A stretch of 64,000 nucleotides of DNA from Marivivens sp. LCG002 (GTDB lineage: Bacteria > Pseudomonadota > Alphaproteobacteria > Rhodobacterales > Rhodobacteraceae), in assembly GCF_030264275.1 (NCBI RefSeq), contig NZ_CP127165.1:1910001-1974000 (forward strand), given 5' to 3'. The notes under the pieces are model-generated. The model searched no databases, had not been told where the DNA came from, and saw only the letters and a program-made list of their open reading frames with translations. Shown piece after piece: positions 8,208-16,374 of this stretch. Numbering within the stretch: the first letter of the stretch is position 1; every line of letters begins with the position of its first letter. The position numbers were made by a program, and so were the translations under genes.

Positions 8208-9470
8208 ATGAATATCCTGATCCTTGGCAGCGGCGGGCGCGAACATGCACTGGCTTGGGCTGTAAAGCAAAACCCGAAATGTGACAGACTGATCGTTGCG
8301 CCGGGCAATGCCGGGATCGCAAGCATCGCCGAATGTGCCGATATCGACATTCTCGACGGCGGCGTGGTCTCAGGTTTCGCATCGGATAATGCGATCGATT
8401 TCGTCATCGTCGGCCCCGAAGCCCCGCTCGCAGCAGGCGTTGCCGATCAACTGCGTGATGCAGGCTTCACCGTCTTCGGTCCCTCGGCTGCCGCCGCGCG
8501 CCTCGAAGCCTCCAAAGCCTTCACCAAAGCGATTTGCGACGCGGCGAATGCCCCCACCGCCGCCTATGCGCGCTTTACTGAAAGCGCCCCCGCCAAGGCC
8601 TATATCAAGGATCAAGGCGCTCCCATCGTGGTCAAGGCCGACGGGCTTGCAGCAGGCAAAGGTGTGATCGTCGCGATGACCGAAGCCGAGGCCCTTGATG
8701 CGATCGACGATATGTTCGGCGGCGAATTCGGCTCAGCCGGCGCAGAAGTCGTAATCGAAGAATTCATGGAGGGCGAAGAGGCCTCCTACTTCATTCTCGT
8801 CGATGGCGAGACGGTGATTCCCATCGGAACCGCTCAGGACCACAAACGCGTCGGCGACGGCGATACCGGCCCCAACACCGGCGGTATGGGCGCTTACTCG
8901 CCCGCGCCCGTGCTCTCGGAAGAGATCGCGGCCAAAGCCCTCAATGAAATCGTTATTCCAACAATGAAGGTCATGAAGGACCAAGGCACACCCTATCAAG
9001 GCGTTCTTTATGCAGGTCTCATGATCAAGGATGGTCAGCCGCGCCTCGTCGAATACAATTGCCGCTTCGGCGACCCAGAATGCCAGGTTCTGATGATGCG
9101 CCTCGGGGCTCAGGCACTGGATCTCATGCTCGCCTGTGCCCAAGGCCGCCTCTCCGAAATCAAGGCAAACTGGGCTGACGATCATGCCCTGACCGTGGTT
9201 CTGGCTGCGGACGGCTATCCCGGCACCTACAAGAAAGGCACCGAAATTCGCGGCCTCGATGCCCTACCCGAAACCTCGTCGGAATATACCTTCCATGCGG
9301 GCACCATCGCAAAAGACGGCGCGATCCTCGCAAACGGCGGCCGCGTTCTCAATGTGACAGCCCGCGGCGCAACCCTGCAAGAGGCGCGTGACCGTGCTTA
9401 TGCGATGGTCGACCGGATCGATTGGCCCGAGGGCTTTTGCCGCAAAGACATCGGCTGGCGCGCCCTCTAA
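8208..9470 (+). CDS. purD: Phosphoribosylamine-glycine ligase (GARS)
   Basis: A 420-residue ATP-grasp ligase catalysing the second step of purine synthesis, joining glycine to phosphoribosylamine. Visible motifs are MNILILGSGGREHALAW at the start, FVIVGPEAPLA, VKADGLAAGKGVIVA (ATP binding), GPNTGGMGAYSPAP and YNCRFGDPECQ (metal and substrate). The ATG at 8208 is chosen because it matches the conserved N-terminus. A repeat and a bidirectional terminator lie directly downstream. Confidence 0.97.
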   Translation: MNILILGSGGREHALAWAVKQNPKCDRLIVAPGNAGIASIAECADIDILDGGVVSGFASDNAIDFVIVGPEAPLAAGVADQLRDAGFTVFGPSAAAARLEASKAFTKAICDAANAPTAAYARFTESAPAKAYIKDQGAPIVVKADGLAAGKGVIVAMTEAEALDAIDDMFGGEFGSAGAEVVIEEFMEGEEASYFILVDGETVIPIGTAQDHKRVGDGDTGPNTGGMGAYSPAPVLSEEIAAKALNEIVIPTMKVMKDQGTPYQGVLYAGLMIKDGQPRLVEYNCRFGDPECQVLMMRLGAQALDLMLACAQGRLSEIKANWADDHALTVVLAADGYPGTYKKGTEIRGLDALPETSSEYTFHAGTIAKDGAILANGGRVLNVTARGATLQEARDRAYAMVDRIDWPEGFCRKDIGWRAL

Positions 9471-9474
9471 CTTG

Positions 9475-9530
9475 CCTTTGTGCCCCAAATATCCCGGGGG
9501 GAGCGCCAAAGGCGCGGGGGGCAGAGCCCC
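9475..9530 (+). repeat. GC-rich dispersed intergenic repeat, copy 1
   Basis: The segment beginning CCTTTGTGCCCCAAATATCC, passing through GCGCCAAAGGCGC and ending GGCAGAGCCCC reappears in inverted orientation at 40482-40540 with only a few differences. The internal GCGCCAAAGGCGC is a small palindrome. It lies just after the purD stop. I recall similar CGGGATATTT-bearing elements in intergenic DNA of this order. Confidence 0.8.
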
Positions 9531-9541
9531 CTCTCCCATCA

Positions 9542-9572
9542 AAAAAGCCGCTCCTTTTCAGGGCGGCTTTTT
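9542..9572. terminator. Bidirectional terminator between purD and carD
   Basis: AAAAAGCCGC pairs with GCGGCTTTTT around an 11-base loop. The A and T runs make it usable in both directions, ending purD on plus and carD on minus. Confidence 0.85.
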
Positions 9573-9594
9573 CAATCTTCAGACATGATCGGGC

Positions 9595-10101
9595 TTAAGC
9601 CGCACGGCCCATCAGCACCGAGTCGATCTCTTTGGCCGCAGCCTGTTCGTCATTGCCGCCGACAGCAGCAATCTCGCGGGTCAAACGCTCGAGAGCGGCT
9701 TCATAAAGCTGACGCTCGGAATAGGATTGCTCGCGCTGGTCATCTGCACGGTGCAGATCGCGCACAACCTCGGCGATGGCGATCAGATCACCCGAGTTGA
9801 TCTTCTGTTCGTATTCCTGAGCGCGGCGCGACCACATGGCCTTTTTCACTTTGGCCTTGCCCTTCAGAGTTTTCATCGCATGCGCGACGATATCTGGGGA
9901 CGACAACGAACGCATGCCCACATCGGTCGCCTTATTGGTCGGCACACGAAGGGTCATTTTGTCCTTTTCGAAGGAAATCACGAAAAGTTCGAGCTCAAAG
10001 CCAGCCACTTCCTGCTTTTCGATCGAAACGATCTGACCCACACCATGAGCGGGGTATACAACAAACTCGTTCGGGCTGAATTCGTTCTTCTTCTTGGTCA
10101 T
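9595..10101 (-). CDS. carD: CarD-family transcriptional regulator
   Basis: A 168-residue protein with an N-terminal RNA-polymerase-interacting Tudor-like domain (FVVYPAHGVGQIVSIE near 14-29) and a helical DNA-binding C-terminal domain (MWSRRAQEYEQKINSGD near 95). CarD/CdnL binds the RNA polymerase beta subunit and stabilises open complexes at rRNA and growth promoters. The ATG at 10101 follows AAAGGAAGGA. It is monocistronic between two terminators. Confidence 0.94.
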   Translation of the reverse strand: MTKKKNEFSPNEFVVYPAHGVGQIVSIEKQEVAGFELELFVISFEKDKMTLRVPTNKATDVGMRSLSSPDIVAHAMKTLKGKAKVKKAMWSRRAQEYEQKINSGDLIAIAEVVRDLHRADDQREQSYSERQLYEAALERLTREIAAVGGNDEQAAAKEIDSVLMGRAA

Positions 10102-10224
10102 AACGGTCCTTCCTTTGGCACCCGTCAGACGACAAGACAACCGTCCGGAAAAGATGATTTCCGGCGGCGTTTTGTAGCGTTTGGCGGTTAAGACACTGGC
10201 AACATTTGTATTTCTTATAGCACA

Positions 10225-10276
10225 AAAACCGGCCCATCGAAAGTGCCGCGCTGCAGCACCGTCAAAGGCCGGTTTT
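10225..10276 (-). terminator. Terminator after fdxA
   Basis: A perfect ten-base inverted repeat AAAACCGGCC/GGCCGGTTTT encloses about 32 bases that contain a second small hairpin (GTGC/GCAC). On the minus strand the outer stem runs into TTTTTGTG. It separates fdxA from carD. Outside this element I saw only the leader of carD in the 10102-10348 gap. Confidence 0.75.
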
Positions 10277-10348
10277 CATAATAGTTTCAAGCTCATGCGC
10301 TTACGGAGAGAGGCGAATCACGCCATCTGCAGCGAATCAGGGCCGGTA

Positions 10349-10684
10349 TCAGTTACCTTCGCCAGCCTTGGCAGAGAAAAGATCGATCTTGCCAGGCTTG
10401 CCGTCCATCTCTTCTGCACCCGGCAGAGGGTCTTTCTTGACCGTGATGACGGGCCATTGCTCGGCGTATTTGCGGTTGAACTCAACCCACTTTTCCATAT
10501 CCGGCTCGGTGTCCGGACGAATTGCGTCTGCAGGGCACTCGGGCTCGCACACACCACAGTCGATGCATTCATCGGGATGGATCACGAGCATGTTCTCACC
10601 CTCGTAGAAACAATCCACAGGGCAAACCTCGACGCAGTCGGTGTATTTACAGGCGATGCAGTTGTCGTTGACGATGTAGGTCAT
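10349..10684 (-). CDS. fdxA: Seven-iron ferredoxin FdxA
   Basis: A 111-residue electron carrier. Cys9, Cys17 and Cys50 fit a [3Fe-4S] cluster, and Cys21, Cys40, Cys43 and Cys46 fit a [4Fe-4S] cluster, as in Azotobacter ferredoxin I. An extra Cys12 is also typical. The ATG at 10684 gives the family start [17 protein letters not shown]; an upstream ATG nine codons earlier is less likely. It is the last gene of the helicase/S4 run, 48 bases after the S4 gene, and ends at a terminator. Confidence 0.95.
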   Translation of the reverse strand: MTYIVNDNCIACKYTDCVEVCPVDCFYEGENMLVIHPDECIDCGVCEPECPADAIRPDTEPDMEKWVEFNRKYAEQWPVITVKKDPLPGAEEMDGKPGKIDLFSAKAGEGN

Positions 10685-10732
10685 AGTCTTTTCCTGATGC
10701 TTTCGGGGCACTAGCTAGGACAGCTTGGCGGA

Positions 10733-11122
10733 TCATTCAAGCGTGAAAGGGTCTACCTTTGCTCGAAGCGCATCCATGTTCCGTCTCTCGCGCTTTCCCG
10801 GTTTGCCTTTCCCATCGAAGGACGGATTGGCAGGAGATTTTTCCTCGGGCGGCGGCGAAAGATCTTCGTAAAGGGCCTTCGCTTCGGGTGCGGGACCGCG
10901 TCTTTCCCCAAGGGCAAGGATTCGGACGATCTTCACGTCCCCTTCTTTGACAAAGGTCAGCACGGCCCCCGGTCCGACCTGACGTGCAGGTTTGCTGATC
11001 GGGGTGCCGTCGATGCGGACCTTTCCCTCCGAGACGATCTTTGTGGCAAGGCTGCGCGTTTTAAAAAAACGCGCATGCCAGAGCCATTTGTCGATCCGGA
11101 TGGAGCCTTCCGCCTCGGCCAT
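10733..11122 (-). CDS. S4-domain RNA-binding protein, Hsp15-like
   Basis: A 129-residue protein with an S4 fold at residues 8-70 (IRIDKWLWHARFFKTRSLAT, VRIDG, KPARQVGPGAVL) and a basic, low-complexity tail (KGKPGKRERRN). Hsp15/HslR binds 50S subunits carrying nascent chains. Its ATG overlaps the stop of the helicase gene (TAATG), so translation is coupled. The tight link with an RNA helicase suggests a joint role in RNA or ribosome handling, which is inference. Confidence 0.88.
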   Translation of the reverse strand: MAEAEGSIRIDKWLWHARFFKTRSLATKIVSEGKVRIDGTPISKPARQVGPGAVLTFVKEGDVKIVRILALGERRGPAPEAKALYEDLSPPPEEKSPANPSFDGKGKPGKRERRNMDALRAKVDPFTLE

Positions 11123-13857
11123 TACTTAGTTTTGAAACCGGAAAGAGCGGCTGCGAACGGATTATCGGGGTCGATCGTCTTTTCGCGCTTGGGCTTGGCC
11201 TCGAACTTCTGAGGCTTGGTATTGCCTTCGGGCTTGCGCCCTTTGCCGCCTTTGCCCTTACCGCGCGGACGCTCGCCTTGGGGGCGTTCGCCCTGCGGCT
11301 TGCCACCTTCACGGCGACCACCCTGAGGACGGGCCTGACGCTGCGGGCGTGCGCCCCAAGTGAAGGTGTAGAAGACCTCCATTTCAGCGGGTTCTGCCGC
11401 TTCCGGTGCAGCCTCTACGACGGGCTCGGCCGCAACCTCGGACGCCTCACCCTCTGCGGGGGCAGCGGTCTCGGTCGCCTTGACCTTGGCTCGTTCGCCT
11501 TTTTCGGCCTTGTAGCCGAGACCCTGCATAAGGTCCGCGAACTGCTCGAGGGTCATGCCTGTAATGGAAAGCATGTCGGCGTTGGCTTCAAAGCCACCAC
11601 GGCTGTCTTTATCACGAAGCATATCGGCAAGACGTTCGAGCATGTCGATACGGATCGCACGTTCCCCCGCAGCGCGGTATCCCGCCATTGCGAAATAGCC
11701 CGGCGCCATATCCTTGAGCGCGGGAACAGTCACAAGACCCGGCGGCGGTGCTTCGGGGAATTCATCCAACTTTTGCGCAAGCGACCAAAGCACGAGACGC
11801 AGGCGCGTCGGAGCGGGCTTGAGCAGGAGCGGCATGAAAACGGTGAACTGACCAAAGCGCACGCCATGTTTGCGCAGTGCGCCGCGTGCTTCTTGATCGA
11901 GGGTCTTGACCTCTTCGGCAACATCCCCGCGCGGCACGATGCCGAAGCCTTCGCCCAAGCGGAAGGCGAATCCGCGTGCAAGACCCGTCAGGGTTTCATC
12001 ACGCTGCATGTTGAGCATCGGCTCGAACAGAGCGGCGACCTTGCGGTCGATGAAGTGCTGGAGACGGCGCTGGACCTTGGTCGCCACATCGTCGCCTGCT
12101 TCTTCGTCGACGAAAGCAACGACCTGCGGCTTGAGCGGGTCTGCACCGGCAACGAGCTTGCCCACAGCCTGATCGCCCCACATGAGGCCACCCTGCTCGG
12201 TAAAATCAATCTCGGTATCGGGAGAATTATAGAAGCGGTCAGCGCGCAGGTTGAACTGCGGCACCAATGCCTGAACCGAAGCTTGACGGAGGGTCTTTGC
12301 TTCATCGGGGCTTCCGGTTTTATCCATGCGGAAACGGAACCCTTCCAACCGACCGACGAATTCGCCGCCGACGGTCACTTCACCATTATCGTTTACTTCG
12401 GCCACAAGGCCCTCCTTCTGCTTGAGCCGGCGAAGGAGAACACTCGTCCGCCGGTCCACAAATCTTTGGGTCAGGGCATCATGCAATGCATCTGACAGGC
12501 GATCTTCTACAGCGCGAGTTTGCTCGCGCCAATGGGATTCGTCCTGAACCCACCCATTGCGTTGCGCAACGTAGGTCCAAGTTCTGATATAGGCGAGCCT
12601 TTTCGACAATGTGTCAATGTCGCCGTCGGTCCGATCGATGCGTTTGACCTGCCGCGCGAACCAGTCGCGGGGCACATGGCCGTGCTGGTGCAGAAAGTTG
12701 AACAAGTCCCGCAACAGGTTCGCATGTTCCCCCGAGGAAATGCCGCGAAAGTCGGGGACGCGGCACACATCCCACAAGAGTTTGACCGAGGGGCCATCGC
12801 TGGCCCGCGCCATAACTTCCGCATCCGCCGAGAGAGCCTTGAGCGCCAAAAGGTCATCTGCCTCGCGCATCCGAGACAACCAGATATCATCGGTGCGTTG
12901 CTCCAGCGTGCGGATCAGTCGCGGCACCGAACCGAATTCGAGCCGTGAGTTGCGCCAATGGAGTTTGTTGACGGGGCGGAACTGGTGTTCCTCAATGGAT
13001 TTGACCACCTCGTCATCAAGCTCGGGAGCCTCGCCCGTCACGCCGAAGGTGCCGTGGCTCATATGTCGTCCCGCGCGGCCCGCGATCTGACCAAGCTCTT
13101 GCGGCTCGAGATAGCGCATGCGCCGCCCGTCGAATTTGGTGAGCGAGGAAAAAGCGACATGATCGATATCGAGGTTGAGCCCCATCCCGACGGCATCCGT
13201 CGCCACAAGGTAATCTACATCACCGTTCTGATACATGGCGACCTGAGCGTTGCGGGTCCGCGGGCTCAACGCCCCCATAACGACCGCTGCGCCACCCTTG
13301 GTGCGCCGCAACAGCTCGGCAATCGCATACACATTATCAACAGAAAAGCCGACAATTGCGGCTCTTCCGGGCATCCTACTTATCTTTTTCGAACCTGAAT
13401 AGGTAAGTGTCGACATCCGCTCGCGCTTATGGAACTGCGCTTTGGGGACCAATGCGGCAATTGCGGGACGCATGGTATCGGCGCCCATAAAAATCGTTTC
13501 AAGCCGTCCGCGGGCGTGCAACAGACGGTCGGTGAACACATGGCCCCGCTCGGGGTCAGAGCAGAGCTGGATCTCGTCTACGGCCAGAAAATCGACCATC
13601 ATGCCTTCGGGCATGGCTTCGACGGTGCAGACCCAATATTTGACGCGGGGCGGAACGATGCGCTCTTCCCCTGTAACCAGTGCCACGACAGACGGGCCAC
13701 GAAGCGCCACGATCTTGTCGTAGACCTCACGCGCCAAAAGCCGAAGCGGGAGCCCGATGACCCCCGTCTGATGCGCAAGCATCCTCTCGATCGCGTAATG
13801 GGTTTTGCCGGTGTTCGTCGGCCCGAGCATGGCCGTAATCCGGGAAGGCAAAGTCAT
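11122..13857 (-). CDS. SUV3-like superfamily 2 RNA/DNA helicase
   Basis: A 911-residue helicase. Walker A is GPTNTGKT at 12-19, motif II is DEIQ at 94-97, and the motif V and VI region holds ATDAVGMGLNL and GQIAGRAGR. The middle part resembles the SUV3 helicase of the mitochondrial degradosome. The last 120 residues are low complexity: an Ala/Glu stretch then an Arg/Gly/Lys-rich tail likely to bind RNA. It sits between a TPR protein (28 bases upstream) and the overlapping S4 gene. It probably remodels RNA; the exact target is unknown. Confidence 0.88.
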   Translation of the reverse strand: MTLPSRITAMLGPTNTGKTHYAIERMLAHQTGVIGLPLRLLAREVYDKIVALRGPSVVALVTGEERIVPPRVKYWVCTVEAMPEGMMVDFLAVDEIQLCSDPERGHVFTDRLLHARGRLETIFMGADTMRPAIAALVPKAQFHKRERMSTLTYSGSKKISRMPGRAAIVGFSVDNVYAIAELLRRTKGGAAVVMGALSPRTRNAQVAMYQNGDVDYLVATDAVGMGLNLDIDHVAFSSLTKFDGRRMRYLEPQELGQIAGRAGRHMSHGTFGVTGEAPELDDEVVKSIEEHQFRPVNKLHWRNSRLEFGSVPRLIRTLEQRTDDIWLSRMREADDLLALKALSADAEVMARASDGPSVKLLWDVCRVPDFRGISSGEHANLLRDLFNFLHQHGHVPRDWFARQVKRIDRTDGDIDTLSKRLAYIRTWTYVAQRNGWVQDESHWREQTRAVEDRLSDALHDALTQRFVDRRTSVLLRRLKQKEGLVAEVNDNGEVTVGGEFVGRLEGFRFRMDKTGSPDEAKTLRQASVQALVPQFNLRADRFYNSPDTEIDFTEQGGLMWGDQAVGKLVAGADPLKPQVVAFVDEEAGDDVATKVQRRLQHFIDRKVAALFEPMLNMQRDETLTGLARGFAFRLGEGFGIVPRGDVAEEVKTLDQEARGALRKHGVRFGQFTVFMPLLLKPAPTRLRLVLWSLAQKLDEFPEAPPPGLVTVPALKDMAPGYFAMAGYRAAGERAIRIDMLERLADMLRDKDSRGGFEANADMLSITGMTLEQFADLMQGLGYKAEKGERAKVKATETAAPAEGEASEVAAEPVVEAAPEAAEPAEMEVFYTFTWGARPQRQARPQGGRREGGKPQGERPQGERPRGKGKGGKGRKPEGNTKPQKFEAKPKREKTIDPDNPFAAALSGFKTK

Positions 13858-13885
13858 TTTTCGTCCCCGGTGGGGGGATCGGGCG

Positions 13886-14449
13886 TCAGAGCGTCCGACC
13901 CTCTTGTTGCAGTTCCAGCCGCTCTACGGCTTCGTTGATCCCCGGGGCTGCGGGCGCAAGCTCCAGAATTTGGCGATACACCTCGAGTGCGTCGTCTTCT
14001 CTGTCGATCTGTTCGAGGATCATCGCGAACCCGGACAGAGCACCGAAATGGCGCGGCTCAAGGATCAAAGTCTGACGGATGTCTTCCAACGAGAGGCCGA
14101 ACTCGTCAAGGAGATAAAACGCCGTCGCTCTTCCGTTATAGGCTTCGGCAAAATCTGGCGCATGGTCGATGGCAGCGGAAAAATGCTCGACCGCGGTCTG
14201 GAAATCACCCTTATCGATCGCATCCTGACCACGCCGCAGCAAAAGATCGATAGCCGCAGATCCGCTTTTGGACCATTCCTCACCGATCTGGCGCTCTATG
14301 CCGAGATAGGTCGAGGCATCCGCTTCCTTGAGCTGGCGAAACAACTCCTCCAGACGCGCTGCGTCTGCCGCATTTGCCGCTACGGCAGATGTGCAGAGGA
14401 CGACAAGTGCCGCAACGATATGTTTGAAAGAGTTTCCCAAGGTGCTCAT
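13886..14449 (-). CDS. Exported TPR-repeat protein
   Basis: A 187-residue protein with a signal peptide (HIVAALVVLCTSAVAANA, cleavage before ADAARL) and about three TPR units (DFQTAVEHFSAAIDHAPDFAEAYNGRATAFY, in two parts, and EDDALEVYRQILELAPAAPG). TPR proteins act as periplasmic protein-protein scaffolds. The start is ATG 14449; ATG 14467 with a GGAG upstream is an alternative that adds six residues. It is probably cotranscribed with the helicase gene and diverges from the SCP2 gene. Confidence 0.83.
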   Translation of the reverse strand: MSTLGNSFKHIVAALVVLCTSAVAANAADAARLEELFRQLKEADASTYLGIERQIGEEWSKSGSAAIDLLLRRGQDAIDKGDFQTAVEHFSAAIDHAPDFAEAYNGRATAFYLLDEFGLSLEDIRQTLILEPRHFGALSGFAMILEQIDREDDALEVYRQILELAPAAPGINEAVERLELQQEGRTL

Positions 14450-14519
14450 AACAATGAATGTAGCCATTGCGGCGGCAATCTCCAGAGGGAGTATGCCAGA
14501 AACAACGAAAGGACACGAC

Positions 14520-14810
14520 ATGAGCGATATCGTCAACGGAGCCGTAGAAGCCCTCAATGCCAAACTCGGCGGCCAAGGCTTTGACGGAACCGCAAAATTC
14601 GTCATCGACGGCGAAGGATCGATCATCCTTGATGCAAGCGGTGCGCGCGCGGGCGATGACGCTGCAGATGTCACCCTGACCGCTACGGCCGAAACATTTC
14701 AGGCCATTTTCGAGGGCGACGAGAATCCGACCACCGCTTTCATGACCGGCAAACTCACCATCGACGGTGACATGGGCGCCGCGATGAAACTTGCTGGAAC
14801 GCTCGCCTGA
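14520..14810 (+). CDS. SCP2 sterol-carrier-domain protein
   Basis: A 96-residue single-domain SCP2 protein. ADVTLTATAETFQAIFEG and AFMTGKLTIDGDMGAAMKL are the conserved lipid-pocket blocks. Such stand-alone proteins bind fatty acids, acyl-CoA or other lipids in the cytosol. The ATG follows AAAGGACACGAC. It lies one base before the start of a lysophospholipase-like hydrolase, so the pair probably work together on lipids. Confidence 0.9.
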   Translation: MSDIVNGAVEALNAKLGGQGFDGTAKFVIDGEGSIILDASGARAGDDAADVTLTATAETFQAIFEGDENPTTAFMTGKLTIDGDMGAAMKLAGTLA

Positions 14811-14811
14811 T

Positions 14812-15747
14812 ATGACAACAGCACCGTTTTTCACCGAAATCGCAGAAGCCCCGAGCGGCGCCGAAAGTCATTGGATGACGGCCTCTGATGGGGTGCGCCT
14901 GCGTGTTGTGCACTGGCGCGCGCAAGCGGCCAAGGGAACGGTGCTGCTCTTTCCCGGACGGACGGAATATATCGAGAAATACGGACGCGATGTTGCGCTC
15001 CTTACCGAGGCAGGTTTTGCCGTCGCGGTCATTGATTGGCGGGGCCAAGGGCTTTCCGATCGGTTATCCGCGCCTGAGTATATCGGCCATGTGGAGCGCT
15101 TTCTCGACTTTCAAAAGGATGTGCGCGCCCTTTGTGAGCATGTAAAGGCCGTAGACCTCCCCGCTCCGCTCTATCTGTTGGCCCATTCCATGGGCGGTGC
15201 AATCGGACTTCGTGCGCTCCATCTGGGGCTTCCCGTCAAAGCTGCCGCCTTTTCCGCACCCATGTGGGGCATCGAAATGCCCTCCGCATTGCGCGTTTTT
15301 GCCCGCGTTGCCTCGACTTTTGCCTGTCTGGTCGGTCGAGGTCACAACCTAGCTGCAGGGCGCGAAACCGAGACGGTCGTGATGCACGGCGAATTCATGG
15401 ACAATGCTCTTACGAACGATCTCGAGCAGTGGGGCTATATGCGGGATCAGGCCAATGCCCATCCCGAGCTGACGCTTGGTGGCCCATCCTATCGCTGGAT
15501 TCTTGAGGCGATGAAAGAAACCGACGCCCTCTCGCGGCTCGCACCGCCCAAGGTGCCGACCGTGACCTTTCTCGGAGATCAGGAAGCGATCGTCGACGCC
15601 GAGCGTATCCGCTCCAAAATGGCAGAGTGGACGGATGGCACGCTTGTGCCCCTTAGGAACGCAAAGCACGAAACGCTCATGGAGCTCCCCGTAACACGCG
15701 GTTTTGTTTTCAAGACGATCATCGCGCACTTTGCGGCACATCCCTAG
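14812..15747 (+). CDS. pldB: Alpha/beta hydrolase, lysophospholipase (PldB-like)
   Basis: A 311-residue serine hydrolase of the monoacylglycerol lipase/lysophospholipase type. LFPGRTEYIEKYG near 50 supplies the oxyanion region, and the nucleophile elbow is AHSMGG near residue 125. Candidate acid and base residues are D in FLGDQEAIVD and H in NAKHETLME. There is no signal peptide, so it is cytosolic. The ATG starts one base after the SCP2 stop codon. Lysophospholipase versus monoglyceride lipase cannot be settled by eye. Confidence 0.85.
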   Translation: MTTAPFFTEIAEAPSGAESHWMTASDGVRLRVVHWRAQAAKGTVLLFPGRTEYIEKYGRDVALLTEAGFAVAVIDWRGQGLSDRLSAPEYIGHVERFLDFQKDVRALCEHVKAVDLPAPLYLLAHSMGGAIGLRALHLGLPVKAAAFSAPMWGIEMPSALRVFARVASTFACLVGRGHNLAAGRETETVVMHGEFMDNALTNDLEQWGYMRDQANAHPELTLGGPSYRWILEAMKETDALSRLAPPKVPTVTFLGDQEAIVDAERIRSKMAEWTDGTLVPLRNAKHETLMELPVTRGFVFKTIIAHFAAHP

Positions 15748-16040
15748 ACCGACGAAAAACACCCGATGGCGGAGCCGTGGACCCCGATGTCCAAAAGGCC
15801 GATTTGAGATTCAACGCAAAGCGAGAAGTAGCCCGCTGTCGGAAGATACACCACGCGGTAATCGCCATCCGTGCGCGTAACAGCCCAGCATTTCTGGACG
15901 ATCCCACCGCTGAAATTGACAGACCTCAACCTTGGGGTCACGCGGGCCGAGACGAAATGCGTGACATTCGGATCGGTCGGATCAGAGCCTTCGACCTCTG
16001 CATCAAGCAAGGCTTCGATCTCGTTGGCGCTGATGGTCAT
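15744..16040 (-). CDS. Conserved-looking hypothetical protein
   Basis: A 98-residue frame with a strong ribosome binding site (AAAGGGAGAAGAGC before ATG). The N-terminal MTISANEIEALLDAEVEG is helical and the rest is rich in beta-type segments (WAVTRTDGDYRVVYLP, GYFSLCVES). I do not recognise a family. It ends four bases inside the opposing hydrolase gene and lies 23 bases after a small zinc-ribbon gene on the same strand. Confidence 0.65.
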   Translation of the reverse strand: MTISANEIEALLDAEVEGSDPTDPNVTHFVSARVTPRLRSVNFSGGIVQKCWAVTRTDGDYRVVYLPTAGYFSLCVESQIGLLDIGVHGSAIGCFSSV

Positions 16041-16063
16041 GCTCTTCTCCCTTTAGTCCTTGC

Positions 16064-16264
16064 CTATCCAGCAAACGACCAACGCTTGAGAATATCAAGC
16101 GCCTTGGCTCGATCGAGTGCGTCCGTTACTGCTGATGGCTGTGCAAAGTCGTAACCGAACGTCTCTTCGAACTCGCAAGCGAGGCACGAGATCTTCTGAC
16201 TCGTATAGGTGACATCCGCTGATCCGCAGTCAGGGCAAATTGCCGTTACATCATCATTATACAT
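16064..16264 (-). CDS. Small zinc-ribbon-like protein
   Basis: A 66-residue frame whose ATG follows GGAGAGGAACATGCG. It holds CPDCG near residue 10 and CLACEF about 20 residues later, a CxxC-x(n)-CxxC arrangement that suggests a structural zinc site. The C-terminal half is helical (DALDRAKALDILKRW). It may bind DNA, RNA or a protein partner. It is the first gene after the pntAB terminator and precedes the 98-residue hypothetical gene. Confidence 0.65.
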   Translation of the reverse strand: MYNDDVTAICPDCGSADVTYTSQKISCLACEFEETFGYDFAQPSAVTDALDRAKALDILKRWSFAG

Positions 16265-16328
16265 CGCATGTTCCTCTCCCCCCGAAGCTAGTGCCACGGC
16301 GAGAGGCGTCGAGTGTATAGCCAAAGAA

Positions 16329-16354
16329 AAAGCCCCGCCGAATAGCGGGGCTTT
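16329..16354 (-). terminator. Terminator after pntB
   Basis: A perfect ten-base stem AAAGCCCCGC/GCGGGGCTTT with a six-base loop runs into TTTCTTTGG on the minus strand, 20 bases past the pntB stop. Confidence 0.9.
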
Positions 16355-16374
16355 CCAAGGACCTTGAAGGGTCT

